Positions 56,456-64,000 of a stretch of 64,000 nt of DNA are shown here, piece after piece. The stretch comes from Rosistilla carotiformis (GTDB taxonomy: Bacteria > Planctomycetota > Planctomycetia > Pirellulales > Pirellulaceae). Positions within the stretch are counted from its first letter, which is position 1; every line of letters begins with the position of its first letter. Where the stretch lies: NCBI RefSeq assembly GCF_007753095.1, contig NZ_CP036348.1:4627411-4691410 (forward strand), in the 5' to 3' direction. A program made the position numbers and the translations under genes. The notes below the pieces were generated by a model. That model was not told where the DNA came from and ran no database searches. It saw only the letters and a list, made by a program, of their open reading frames with translations.

Positions 56456-58953
56456 CGATCTCTTGGGGTGTCCCCTTCTGCGTCCCCTTTCTTGACAAGA
56501 CTAGCCATCCAGATATCGGCACGACCGTGTCCACCGTCAGCGTGTTGGGCAACAAAAAGAAGTGACGTCGCGTTGGATAACAGACGCGGTGTACCGATGC
56601 CGCTCATTTCGGGGAGGTTCATGCGAACCGGGGCGGACCATGGTGCCGTCCAGTCATCCCTTGTTGCCCAAAACAGGGCTGTCCGTATGGGCGTCTCGCC
56701 TGGATTGATCTGCGTCGCAGAAACAAACATACGTCCGTCCTTGCTTAACGTCGCGCCCTTCATCGGTACCCCCGAAGCATCAAATGAGGAGATCGTAGAT
56801 GGACCAAAAGGCTCCTTTTGTGATGAGCGTCGCCAAGTCTGCAGCACGTACCGGGACTCGGTCTCCGAGAGCACCTTTTTTCGCATGCTGAACGCCGTTA
56901 ACCGATCGCGTGTCAGGCTGACGATGTTGGGCGGAAGCCCGGCCTCGTCAGCGCCCTCAACCGGCGGCGACCAGGGTTGATTCTTGCTTTCTCGGCGAGC
57001 GGTGAATCGCTTTGCACCTCGCATAAAGCTGAGAGTCAAACCATCGTCTGACAATTGGGGCGAGGTCTCTCCGGCCTTCGTGTTGATCTCCGGCGGCAAT
57101 CCGACGGGTTCGGACCACTCAGCGTTTGCTGATTGCCGAGTTAACATAAAAAGGTCCCGGTCTGTGGAGTCGACGCCCCGGCTCGACGAGACGACGAGCG
57201 TCAACCCATCGGCAGACATATCGGCACCAAACTCCATCTGTGGGGAATTGACTATCGGGCCGAGATTCTTGTCCAATTCCCAATCCCAGTTGCCCGCTGT
57301 AATCCGGTCCGCTGCGGAACCGTGTGCTTGGACAAAGTGGTTGTGGTTCGTAGCAATTGTATCCGCATCGGCCAATGCTTCGCTGGTTGACGATGTTATA
57401 CCGGGTTCGGTTGTGACGCCCGACGGCGCGTAGGTGTGTGAAGACTTCCACTCCGGTAGATAAATGGCGGCAAGCGCGATTAGCACGACGGCAAAGATTG
57501 CCCCAAAGATCAGGGGCATTCGTTGCTTGGTGACTGGGGAGCGCACGGACTGGCCCGAGGTTGCGACCTTCCCCGCGTCGGTTTCGGCAGGCGCCGCGGC
57601 ATCCGGCAACGAAGCAGGACTTTGCGACTCCGGACGCGCGATGCGACAATCTTCCAACGCCACGATCAGTTCACTCATCGACTGAAATCGATGGTCTGGT
57701 TTCTTGGCGACCATCTTCCTGAAAACGGATTCAACCGAATCCGGTACGTCTGGACGTTCCTCCTGCAACGACGGAATCTCGCCCTCGCGATGTTCCACAA
57801 AAACTTTGAACACGGTGCTACCGGAATAGGGCGTGTCCCCAGTAAGCAAGAAATACAGCGTGCATCCGAGGCTGTAGACGTCCGACCGAAAATCGACCAA
57901 ATGAGCGTCGAGTGATTGCTCCGGTGCCATGAACGATGCCGTGCCGAGTATCGCACCGGCAGTGGTTAGCTCAGCTTGGCTGACCTGAGTGCGCCCGCTT
58001 TCGTCTTCCGGCTCCGCATCTTTGTGGCGAAGAGAATCATCGATGTGCGCGAGTCCGAGATCGAGTACCTTGATCGTTCCTTGGCTGCTAACCAGCAGGT
58101 TTCCGGGTTTGATATCCCGATGCACGATCCCACGCTCGTGGGCATGTTGCAGCCCGACAGCCGCCTGACGGATATAGTCAACCGCCAGGCTGAGTGACAA
58201 TGGTCCTGAATCGCGTACCAACTTGTTTAGGTTGTCGCCGCGGACGTATTCCATCACCAGAAAATGAACGCCGCGACTTTTGTCGGCATCATACGCCCGC
58301 ACGATGTTGGGATGCTCCAGAGTGGCGGCCACACGGACTTCTCTCTGAAAACGTTTGACCTGGCTTGCAGAGCCGAGCATCTGCGGCGAAATCATCTTCA
58401 CCGCAACAACACGATTCATGGTGCGATGTATGGCTTTGAACACCATCCCCATCCCGCCGACGTCGATCAAATCGAGAATCAGATACTTGTCGATCAACAG
58501 ATCGGGCTCTCCCTTCAACAGCGCAGACGCTTGGTAGTCCGTTAGCTTACCTTCAGTGACGAGTTTCGATGCAAGTGTTCGAGGATCTGTGCCGGGATCG
58601 TCCACGGACGTCGAATGACTGATCGATTCAAGCTCATCCGAAGTAAGGACCCCCACTTCGGCGAGCTTGGAAAGAAAATCATCACGACTGACTGTCGATG
58701 GAGCGTCCGGTTCATGCTGAGGGCTTGACGGTTGGTTGTCTTCAGCACGAGGTAGGTCCGCGATAACATCGTCCAAATTCTGTTCCAGCCGATCGAAGGT
58801 AGGCTCTGCGTGTCCCAGTAACGACATCACATTACGAAACAGAGGTGGATCGGTCGCACATTCACGTCTCAGCCAGGGTTCGCGTTCAGTGTCCGGCAGC
58901 TCGAGAGCCGCGAGAAACAGTTCCTGCGCCCTTGCAGTTGGGGAGTCAGTCAT
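56446..58953 (-). CDS. Ser/Thr protein kinase with transmembrane helix and propeller-like sensor domain
   Basis: 835 residues from the ATG at 58953, which shares one base with the sigma-factor stop (TAATG). The N-terminal 60 residues (AQELFLAALELPDTEREPWL) form a helical segment common in planctomycete kinases. The kinase domain (about residues 155-420) has the glycine loop LIDVGGMGMVFKA, VAVKMI Lys, HRDIKPGNLL catalytic Asp, DLG in place of DFG, and GTASFMAPEQ. A membrane helix lies at about 477-497. The C-terminal 310 residues contain repeated FGADMSADGLTLVV-like units (PQLSDDGLTLSF, ATLSKDGRMFVS) of PD40/TolB-type propellers, which should sense a signal outside. It probably phosphorylates or controls the coupled sigma factor. 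Confidence 0.92.
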   Translation of the reverse strand: MTDSPTARAQELFLAALELPDTEREPWLRRECATDPPLFRNVMSLLGHAEPTFDRLEQNLDDVIADLPRAEDNQPSSPQHEPDAPSTVSRDDFLSKLAEVGVLTSDELESISHSTSVDDPGTDPRTLASKLVTEGKLTDYQASALLKGEPDLLIDKYLILDLIDVGGMGMVFKAIHRTMNRVVAVKMISPQMLGSASQVKRFQREVRVAATLEHPNIVRAYDADKSRGVHFLVMEYVRGDNLNKLVRDSGPLSLSLAVDYIRQAAVGLQHAHERGIVHRDIKPGNLLVSSQGTIKVLDLGLAHIDDSLRHKDAEPEDESGRTQVSQAELTTAGAILGTASFMAPEQSLDAHLVDFRSDVYSLGCTLYFLLTGDTPYSGSTVFKVFVEHREGEIPSLQEERPDVPDSVESVFRKMVAKKPDHRFQSMSELIVALEDCRIARPESQSPASLPDAAAPAETDAGKVATSGQSVRSPVTKQRMPLIFGAIFAVVLIALAAIYLPEWKSSHTYAPSGVTTEPGITSSTSEALADADTIATNHNHFVQAHGSAADRITAGNWDWELDKNLGPIVNSPQMEFGADMSADGLTLVVSSSRGVDSTDRDLFMLTRQSANAEWSEPVGLPPEINTKAGETSPQLSDDGLTLSFMRGAKRFTARRESKNQPWSPPVEGADEAGLPPNIVSLTRDRLTAFSMRKKVLSETESRYVLQTWRRSSQKEPFGPSTISSFDASGVPMKGATLSKDGRMFVSATQINPGETPIRTALFWATRDDWTAPWSAPVRMNLPEMSGIGTPRLLSNATSLLFVAQHADGGHGRADIWMASLVKKGDAEGDTPRDRAK

Positions 58954-59492
58954 TAGTCGTTCTCGTCGTCCGGTCCAAGTTCGCGGTACAGCCATGCCTT
59001 GGCGAATTTCCAGTCGTTGTTGACGGTTCGCAGCGAAATATTCAGCTGCTCAGCGATCTCTTCGCCCTTCAGTCCGCCAAAAAACTTCAGTTCCACAATC
59101 CTCGCAGCCCGTGGCAACTCTTTCGCAAGTGCTTCCAGAGCATCGTTGAGGATGAGGACGTCTAAACCTTTGGCGTTATCGGCGACCGAAACGTGCAACG
59201 GAATTCCCCGGCCATCTTTCCCTCCGCGTTTCTGGCGTTTTCGTTGACGTGCGTAGTCCACCAACAGCCGCCGGATGATCGTCGCGCCCGCAGCGAGCAT
59301 CATCGATCGGTCCCCAGGATCCACATTTCTCTGGTCCTGCAACCGCAGAAAAGCATCGTTGACCAGGAGCGTCGGTTGCATCGAATGACCGGCACGTTCC
59401 CCCGCCAGCGCTTTCTCAGCCATGCGATGCAATTCGTCGTAAATCGACGGATCCCACTCATTTGCATCGTTTTTTTCGGGAGTGTCTGTCAC
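58953..59492 (-). CDS. ECF-like sigma factor coupled to kinase
   Basis: 179 residues from a GTG. It resembles the planctomycete/acidobacterial ECF-like family in which PTLLVNDAFLRLQDQ and AAGATIIRRLLVDYARQRKR are typical region-2 sequences. Region 4 is LPRAARIVELKFFGGLKGEE, continuing IAEQLNISLRTVNNDWKFAK (helix-turn-helix). There is no anti-sigma gene; instead a transmembrane Ser/Thr kinase follows with a TAATG overlap, an arrangement known for ECF groups regulated by phosphorylation. Confidence 0.9.
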   Translation of the reverse strand: MTDTPEKNDANEWDPSIYDELHRMAEKALAGERAGHSMQPTLLVNDAFLRLQDQRNVDPGDRSMMLAAGATIIRRLLVDYARQRKRQKRGGKDGRGIPLHVSVADNAKGLDVLILNDALEALAKELPRAARIVELKFFGGLKGEEIAEQLNISLRTVNNDWKFAKAWLYRELGPDDEND

Positions 59493-59913
59493 GCGGAAAT
59501 GCTGCGGTTTTTGGGAACGGAGAACAACTAGAAAAAAGGTTGAAAAGCGTCAGGCTCGACTGCACTCACGTCCCTGATATCTCGCCAACAAGCGTGGAGA
59601 ACACAATCTGGAAAAGCTGTTTGCCCGGCCACCCCCGGCCAGAAACGACCGTTCGCGTTTTCCGGCACTCCCTTGCCTTAAAACAAACAAAGTATCCCAT
59701 GAGCACGCCCCTCCCGACGGGCAATTCATAACCGAACAGAATAATCGCTGCACGCCCAGCCTTCCAGAATGGTTCAGCATTGCGAGCGGTTACGGCAAGG
59801 AACGCCTCTAAGCGGGGCAGTGAAAATATCTCAGCAAGTTTTGCACACGCGCGAGCACGACGACGCCAAGTGATGTAGAGACGCAAATCAACCAACACCG
59901 CGAGGACCGACCA
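59493..59913. other. Divergent intergenic region, no gene seen
   Basis: This 421-base gap should contain promoters for the sigma factor and for the small membrane protein. A 148-codon minus-strand frame crossing it would overlap the start of the plus-strand gene and has no recognisable product. I see no repeats or RNA gene. Confidence 0.5.
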
Positions 59914-60435
59914 ATGAATGACAATGACTTCTATACCGCCCTCGGAGCCAGCATCGACGGTAAAGGAAACGTCGCGAGCATTGCCAGTATGTACGGAGCC
60001 AGTCAATACCACAGCCTGATAAGTTCGGAACGGGTCAGGGAGCAGATGAGGCCTGGCAGAGACGCCGCAGTCGCGACAGGACCGGGGATTCTTGACGACG
60101 CGGCAGAATTCGCAGCCGAATGGACAGACAACATTATCGACTTTGTTTCATCCGGTTTCACATGGGTCCCCAGCTGGACGGGGCTGGTATTCAAGGCGAC
60201 TGGCGTCTTGGCGTTTCTGGTTGCTGGAGTACACCTCGAATGCACCGGACTCCTTCTATTGGTCATGGCTGCAATTGGTTGGTTTGCCCCCTTGATGGTG
60301 AAATTCCTGTGCCGCCTTACCCTCGGTCTCACGCTGATGTCTCTCTATCTCTGCTTCTTGATCCTGACGGTGGTTCTCGTACTGGGGATTGCATTCGGCA
60401 CTCTCGCGGTACTCGCAGCAGTATGCGGATCTTAA
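59914..60435 (+). CDS. Small membrane protein upstream of SHD1 gene
   Basis: 173 residues. GAGGA lies seven bases before the ATG. The N-terminal 75 residues are soluble (MNDNDFYTALGASIDGKG and a REQMRPGRDAA stretch); at least three hydrophobic segments fill the rest (about residues 87-105, 106-127 and 130-172, the last perhaps two helices). No family is recognised. It ends 58 bases before the SHD1 gene and the two are probably cotranscribed. Confidence 0.65.
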   Translation: MNDNDFYTALGASIDGKGNVASIASMYGASQYHSLISSERVREQMRPGRDAAVATGPGILDDAAEFAAEWTDNIIDFVSSGFTWVPSWTGLVFKATGVLAFLVAGVHLECTGLLLLVMAAIGWFAPLMVKFLCRLTLGLTLMSLYLCFLILTVVLVLGIAFGTLAVLAAVCGS

Positions 60436-60493
60436 ACGCGTCCGTATTCGTTCGAACAACCGTCCTCAAACGATCCTCGATGAAAGGCAAATC

Positions 60494-61333
60494 ATGGGTC
60501 CAAGAATAAAACAAGAAACACGTTTGCGGAATGCCCGTATGTTCAGCGTTCGCCTGACCAACTATCTGCAGTTTCTGATTTTCGTTGTCGCATCTTGCCT
60601 CACGGCGTTCACCGATCTAAACGCCCAGGAACCCCGAGTTTGGCGGACCGCAGATGGCAAACACTCGGTCGAGGCGGCCCTGATTGGCCAAACCGACGAT
60701 CGCGTGAAGTTGCGGAGGAAGGACGGCCGGATCATCGAAGTCGCGATCAACGTGTTGAGCGAGCAAGATCAGATTTATGCTTCGGAAGCGGCCGAGCGAT
60801 TGACGCAGAACACTCAACAACCGGTCGCGGGCGATCAGATCGATCGCGATATGCAACGTCTTGCGTCTCAGCATGGTTTAGCGACGCTGAATGGTTTGCC
60901 GGTCGTCAGAGCGGGGCACTTCCTCGATCCTGCGGGGGCAAACCAGTCAGACGCTAGTAGAAGACGATACCAACAGGCGAACGAACAACTGGCGAACGAA
61001 CGGGCGGCTCTGGCAAGGTTTATCGAACGAGTCGTTCTCGGTGCCGCCCCCTCCTACTTTGAGGACCAACTACCGACGTTCATTGCCAACCACCTCCCCA
61101 AAAATATCGCGGATACGTATATCCAGTACCGATTCCAAACAGACGGCGCCCTTGGCGTTTGGAAGGGTGCCGACGAATTCCAAAGGAACGCGTCGCGACA
61201 GGCTTTTGAGCAGAAACATGCGAAACAACTCGCCGATTTGGCTGTCCATTCTCCAATCCGCCTCCGCTTTGTTTCCCAGGCCCGATTTTCAACGTATGAT
61301 GAGGCGGCAAAAAGGTCATCTCGAATGGTATGA
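60494..61333 (+). pseudogene. SHD1-domain protein, 5' part interrupted by IS element
   Basis: The ATG at 60494 has AAGG seven bases upstream. A hydrophobic signal or anchor (SVRLTNYLQFLIFVVASCLT) is followed by an SHD1-like domain (about residues 44-100: RVWRTADGKHSVEAALIGQ, RRKDGRIIEVAINVLSEQDQ). Host sequence is certain to 61299, where codons 266-268 read S-T-Y in an 11-base direct repeat. The next 11 codons to a TGA at 61331 lie in the inserted element. The remainder of the gene resumes in frame at 63117. As it stands the product is truncated to about 279 residues. Function unknown; SHD1 domains are frequent in planctomycete exported proteins. Confidence 0.9.
61289..61299. repeat. Target-site duplication, left copy
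   Basis: TCAACGTATGA, identical to 63117-63127 at the other end of the element. Confidence 0.9.
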
Positions 61334-63116
61334 AGAATTTTCGATCAGCAGTATTTTTTCACGCAATCGCCGACCTTCTCGATGCGCAGCTAGGGCCAGG
61401 GAGACGTGGCGCCGATGCATTGCTGGCAGATGCCCGCGCAGACCACCTGCTTTACCCAACTGCCGAGCGGTAGGCGGCAACGCGACGGATGTTCAGCCCG
61501 AGCGCGCGCAGGGTTGCCACATAGGTGATGTTGAGCATCTTTCGGACTCGCAATCGAATCATTCCCATCTGGTACTTGAGCCTTGACATGGTTGCCTCAA
61601 CTCCGGCACGCCATCGATAACGGTCACGGAACTCGTCGCCTCTTTCCTTCAATCTGCGTAGTCGAAGGCGCACGCGATCGTGTGTGTATTGGTAGCGAAC
61701 TGAACTACGTCCTACCGATGATGCTGGACACCGATCCTTGTGAGGACAACTTTCACATGTTTCCGTCATGAAAATGACTTGAAGACGAATGCCAGCGACG
61801 CTCGTCTCTGCAGGCCGCTGTCCGGCAGGACACCGTGTAATGCGTCCTTCGTCATCGACGTCAAAGTCTTCAAGCGTGAACTTGCCTTGCAACTTTCCTT
61901 TAGGCGTTTGCGCCGGAGCAACGATTTCAACATCGCGACCATTTCCGTTTTCGATGCACTCAGTCGATCCATAGTGCGAGTCGGCAAGAAGTTCCTGCGG
62001 CTTGATGCCACGCTGCTCAGTGTCATCGAATGCAGGAGTCAGTGCGTCTTTGTCGTGCATTGTTAACGGGTCCACAGCCACATGGGTGATCAGATCAGGT
62101 TTTGGAGTGATTGAAGTATCTGGCTCCTCGGAATCTTCCTCGTCATACGTTTCCATGATCTGTACGAGATAGCCCGTGCCGCGATGTTTGTTGTAGCGAG
62201 CATCGGGATCAGCCGGATTGATCACGCCATCACATCCCGTTTTACTCGGTGGCCGCACAGTGACGGGTGCTTCACCTGTGCTAGAGACCTCACACTGCTC
62301 GTGAAAAATTTTCCGTAGCAACTGGTAGCTCTCTAAAGTCGAGCATTCCGTTTCTTGAAAGAACTCAACGAGTTTAAAGACATTTCCGGCGGCTTCCGAT
62401 ATCCGCTTTCTTGACTCACTGGGCCGTGTGTCGCCAAAGCAACCGTCGCCTGTTCGCGTTACATATTTGCGAATGATTTCTGGATCGACCAACGAATATT
62501 GTTCCGGATGCTTTCGTTTGAGCTCCCGCAGAAACTTGCACGTTGCCTCGACTAATATTCCCAGCCTAGTCAATCCACGGATGGCTGATCGTACTGCGGT
62601 CGAGTCAAGGCGTTGCTTGCTTGTGTCGACACCGATCTCCTTGATGAGTTTGTCTGTCAGCGTGCGGAAAAGAACTTGATCAAGGCCAGCGTCGAGCACC
62701 TTCTTGCGATAGTTGCGGAGCGTTCGCTCGCAGATGTATGCATCGGAATTGTGCCTGATATCCAACGCGTAATGCCAAGCGATATTCAACGCGATTGCTT
62801 CAGTGGTTTGCTGGTCGGTGAAATCATGGAGTTGCTGAAGAATCAACGCACCGATCGCGACATAGATATCCTTCGTCGGACGCCCAAAATCATCGCGAAA
62901 CCCGGTCGCAAGATCGCGGACAGGAAGCTGCTCCAACAAATAGTCCCGAAAAACTCCGGCCCAACTCCGATCAAGCAAACGTCTTCGCTTGGGCCCCAGA
63001 TATTCCCATGGATCGAACAGGTCACCGGTATGATGGTCGCGTAGAGTTAGCATGAAGCAAACTTAGCGCAAACCCAGGTTTACGCAACTCCAAACGCGAG
63101 ACTTTTTGCCGCCCCG
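61300..63116 (-). mobile_element. IS1182-like insertion sequence, about 1.8 kb
   Basis: The element is bounded by the 11-base direct repeat. The inner ends carry inverted repeats: GGCGGCAAAAAG at 61303-61314 and its complement at 63102-63113, with partly matching bases on both sides. It contains a single transposase gene on the minus strand. The transposase stop is 152 bases from the left end; its start is 63 bases from the right end. The exact direct repeat and intact gene suggest recent insertion. Confidence 0.9.
61452..63053 (-). CDS. IS1182-family transposase
   Basis: 533 residues and apparently intact. The N-terminal domain (LPVRDLATGFRDDFGRPTKD, IYVAIGALILQQLHDFTDQQ) is the DUF772-like region. 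The DDE catalytic core is spread through the rest: an Asp in KQRLDSTAVRSA, a second in LLADSHYGSTECIEN, and the Glu in RWRAGVEATMSRLKYQMGM. A Cys cluster (CESCPHKDRC) precedes the last catalytic block, as in many IS1182-type enzymes. It moves the surrounding element by cut-and-paste or related DDE chemistry. Confidence 0.92.
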   Translation of the reverse strand: MLTLRDHHTGDLFDPWEYLGPKRRRLLDRSWAGVFRDYLLEQLPVRDLATGFRDDFGRPTKDIYVAIGALILQQLHDFTDQQTTEAIALNIAWHYALDIRHNSDAYICERTLRNYRKKVLDAGLDQVLFRTLTDKLIKEIGVDTSKQRLDSTAVRSAIRGLTRLGILVEATCKFLRELKRKHPEQYSLVDPEIIRKYVTRTGDGCFGDTRPSESRKRISEAAGNVFKLVEFFQETECSTLESYQLLRKIFHEQCEVSSTGEAPVTVRPPSKTGCDGVINPADPDARYNKHRGTGYLVQIMETYDEEDSEEPDTSITPKPDLITHVAVDPLTMHDKDALTPAFDDTEQRGIKPQELLADSHYGSTECIENGNGRDVEIVAPAQTPKGKLQGKFTLEDFDVDDEGRITRCPAGQRPAETSVAGIRLQVIFMTETCESCPHKDRCPASSVGRSSVRYQYTHDRVRLRLRRLKERGDEFRDRYRWRAGVEATMSRLKYQMGMIRLRVRKMLNITYVATLRALGLNIRRVAAYRSAVG

Positions 63117-63127
63117 TCAACGTATGA
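63117..63127. repeat. Target-site duplication, right copy
   Basis: TCAACGTATGA, identical to 61289-61299; from here the SHD1 gene resumes. Confidence 0.9.
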
Positions 63128-64000
63128 CTTTGTTCGCAACGGAATGGCTGTCGCCGCGTTGACCAAAAGTTTCGAACCGATGGCGCCCGGGACGGAATGG
63201 GCCGACTCGCTGCCAGTCTTGCCGACAACGGGAGCGTCGCGAAAGAAATGGAATACATTGGCTTCACCATTGCAAGGTTCAACATTTTGGAAGGTTGACC
63301 CATCGGTGGTTCAAAACCTGCCATCCAAAACCCGATCTTTCTTGGGGCGAAATCAGATCGAACGGTGGGCCTTTGTAGGCACGGTAGTAACCTTTCAAAG
63401 CGTGCCACTATTGGGCCATGTCGCACGCGAAGAACCAGCGTTTTTTGCCAAGGTCGAGTCCGTTGGGCTGTACGCTGAACCGACGCTCAAAACGCTGCGG
63501 CATCGGTTCGACCTGCAGTCATTACCGGCCCCCGTGTTGTTGAATGAGGGCCACGAAGTCATCGGCGAAAAAGGTCAGCCAATTCCATTGGATGAGTTGG
63601 CGCTGGCTGGATTGGCAGCCAACGATCCGACCTTTGAAGTTCACCCAGAGTTTTGGGGGGCGTTATGGGGACACATCAGCAAATTGGACGAAGAACGCTA
63701 CGCAGCGATTAATCGAGTGGTCAAGGAGAGTTTTCAAGCGAACCACGCAGTTGCCAATTTTGCTCGTTTAAATCAAGAGCCCGACGAGGAACAACGGAAC
63801 AAGGCGATCAGCATCCTGGCGGGCCTCCAGGCACAGGGAGATGAAATGCTGGCACCCAGTCGGCGCCCTTTCTTTCCGACCTACTTGGGACGAAACGGCC
63901 GATATGCTCATGAAAAAGTGGAAACATTAAGTCCACAACAGCAATCGTGCTTGACCAATTGGTTGGTCAAACGGAATCAGGTGGCTGAAGACCGATTCCA
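63117..64000 (+). pseudogene. SHD1-domain protein, 3' part after IS element (runs off window)
   Basis: From the right direct repeat the frame S-T-Y-D-F-V-R-N-G-M is open for at least 294 codons to the window edge, with no stop. It joins exactly in frame with codon 265 of the 5' part, giving an ancestral protein of at least 559 residues. There is no evident start codon with a ribosome-binding site at the beginning, so it is probably not expressed. The sequence is mixed alpha/beta without a domain I recognise; segments such as IPLDELALAGLAANDPTFEV and EERYAAINRVVKESFQANHA look like normal coding sequence. Confidence 0.88.

Noticed and set aside
59566-60012. 148-codon minus frame between the sigma factor and the small membrane protein
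   Set aside because: It would overlap the start of the plus-strand gene, which has GAGGA at proper spacing; composition is not gene-like.

Overview
The window looks like chromosomal DNA of a planctomycete, most likely a Pirellulaceae relative (Rhodopirellula/Rosistilla-like). The indicators are two paired cytochrome-c/DUF1549-DUF1553 plus DUF1501 modules, a PEP-CTERM protein, an H4MPT-type C1 gene (mch) in a bacterium, an SHD1-domain protein, a large Ser/Thr kinase coupled to an ECF-like sigma factor, and abundant exported proteins of unknown function. Genus placement is inference from gene content only.

Layout. 1-1741: 3'-truncated gene for an exported, extremely acidic protein with an EVAVE/EVAVD pentapeptide array. 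2.1-5.2 kb: phosphopantothenoylcysteine decarboxylase, a two-FHA membrane protein, an isochorismatase-ThuA fusion. 5.3-7.7 kb: asnS-gluQ operon. 7.8-8.1 kb: palindromic intergenic repeats. 8.1-15.6 kb: AMP-forming ligase, mch with a one-base-overlapping ATP-grasp gene, a TIM-barrel protein, metF, a zinc-ribbon membrane protein, trmL; an orphan strong terminator lies at 12.08-12.11 kb. 15.8-18.4 kb: sugar-phosphate transferase, RbsD/FucU protein, S49 peptidase-like lipoprotein. 18.6-25.6 kb: membrane protein, parB-parA with parS-like sites, PEP-CTERM protein, DUF1015, creatininase-like enzyme, lipoprotein. 25.6-32.8 kb: NCS2-type permease and a four-gene ABC operon joined by ATGA overlaps. 32.9-35.2 kb: ECF sigma plus anti-sigma-like protein. 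35.7-43.0 kb: DUF5658-like protein, acyltransferase, dapF, first DUF1501/cytochrome module. 43.1-50.6 kb: glycosyltransferase/AsmA operon. 50.7-56.1 kb: threonine aldolase, second cytochrome/DUF1501 module. 56.1-59.5 kb: REP-like repeats, Ser/Thr kinase and its sigma factor. 59.9-64.0 kb: small membrane protein and an SHD1 gene split by an IS1182-like element.

How genes fit together. Several operons are clear from stop/start overlaps: mch/ATP-grasp (TAATG), asnS/gluQ, parA/parB (8-bp overlap), the ABC cluster, sigma factor/kinase (TAATG), and the glycosyltransferase-AsmA run. Four parS-like sequences within about 5 kb of parAB suggest a chromosome-segregation centre, so the window may be near the replication origin.

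The most notable observations: (i) an IS1182-like element at 61300-63116 interrupts an SHD1 gene with an 11-bp direct repeat, and removing it restores one open frame; (ii) the parS cluster; (iii) the pentapeptide array; (iv) intergenic hairpin repeats with compensatory stem changes; (v) an orphan intrinsic terminator suggesting an unannotated RNA; (vi) enzyme-family proteins lacking a signature catalytic residue (S49 peptidase; CoaC). I found no CRISPR array, tRNA or rRNA, and no clear multi-gene system of an undescribed type.
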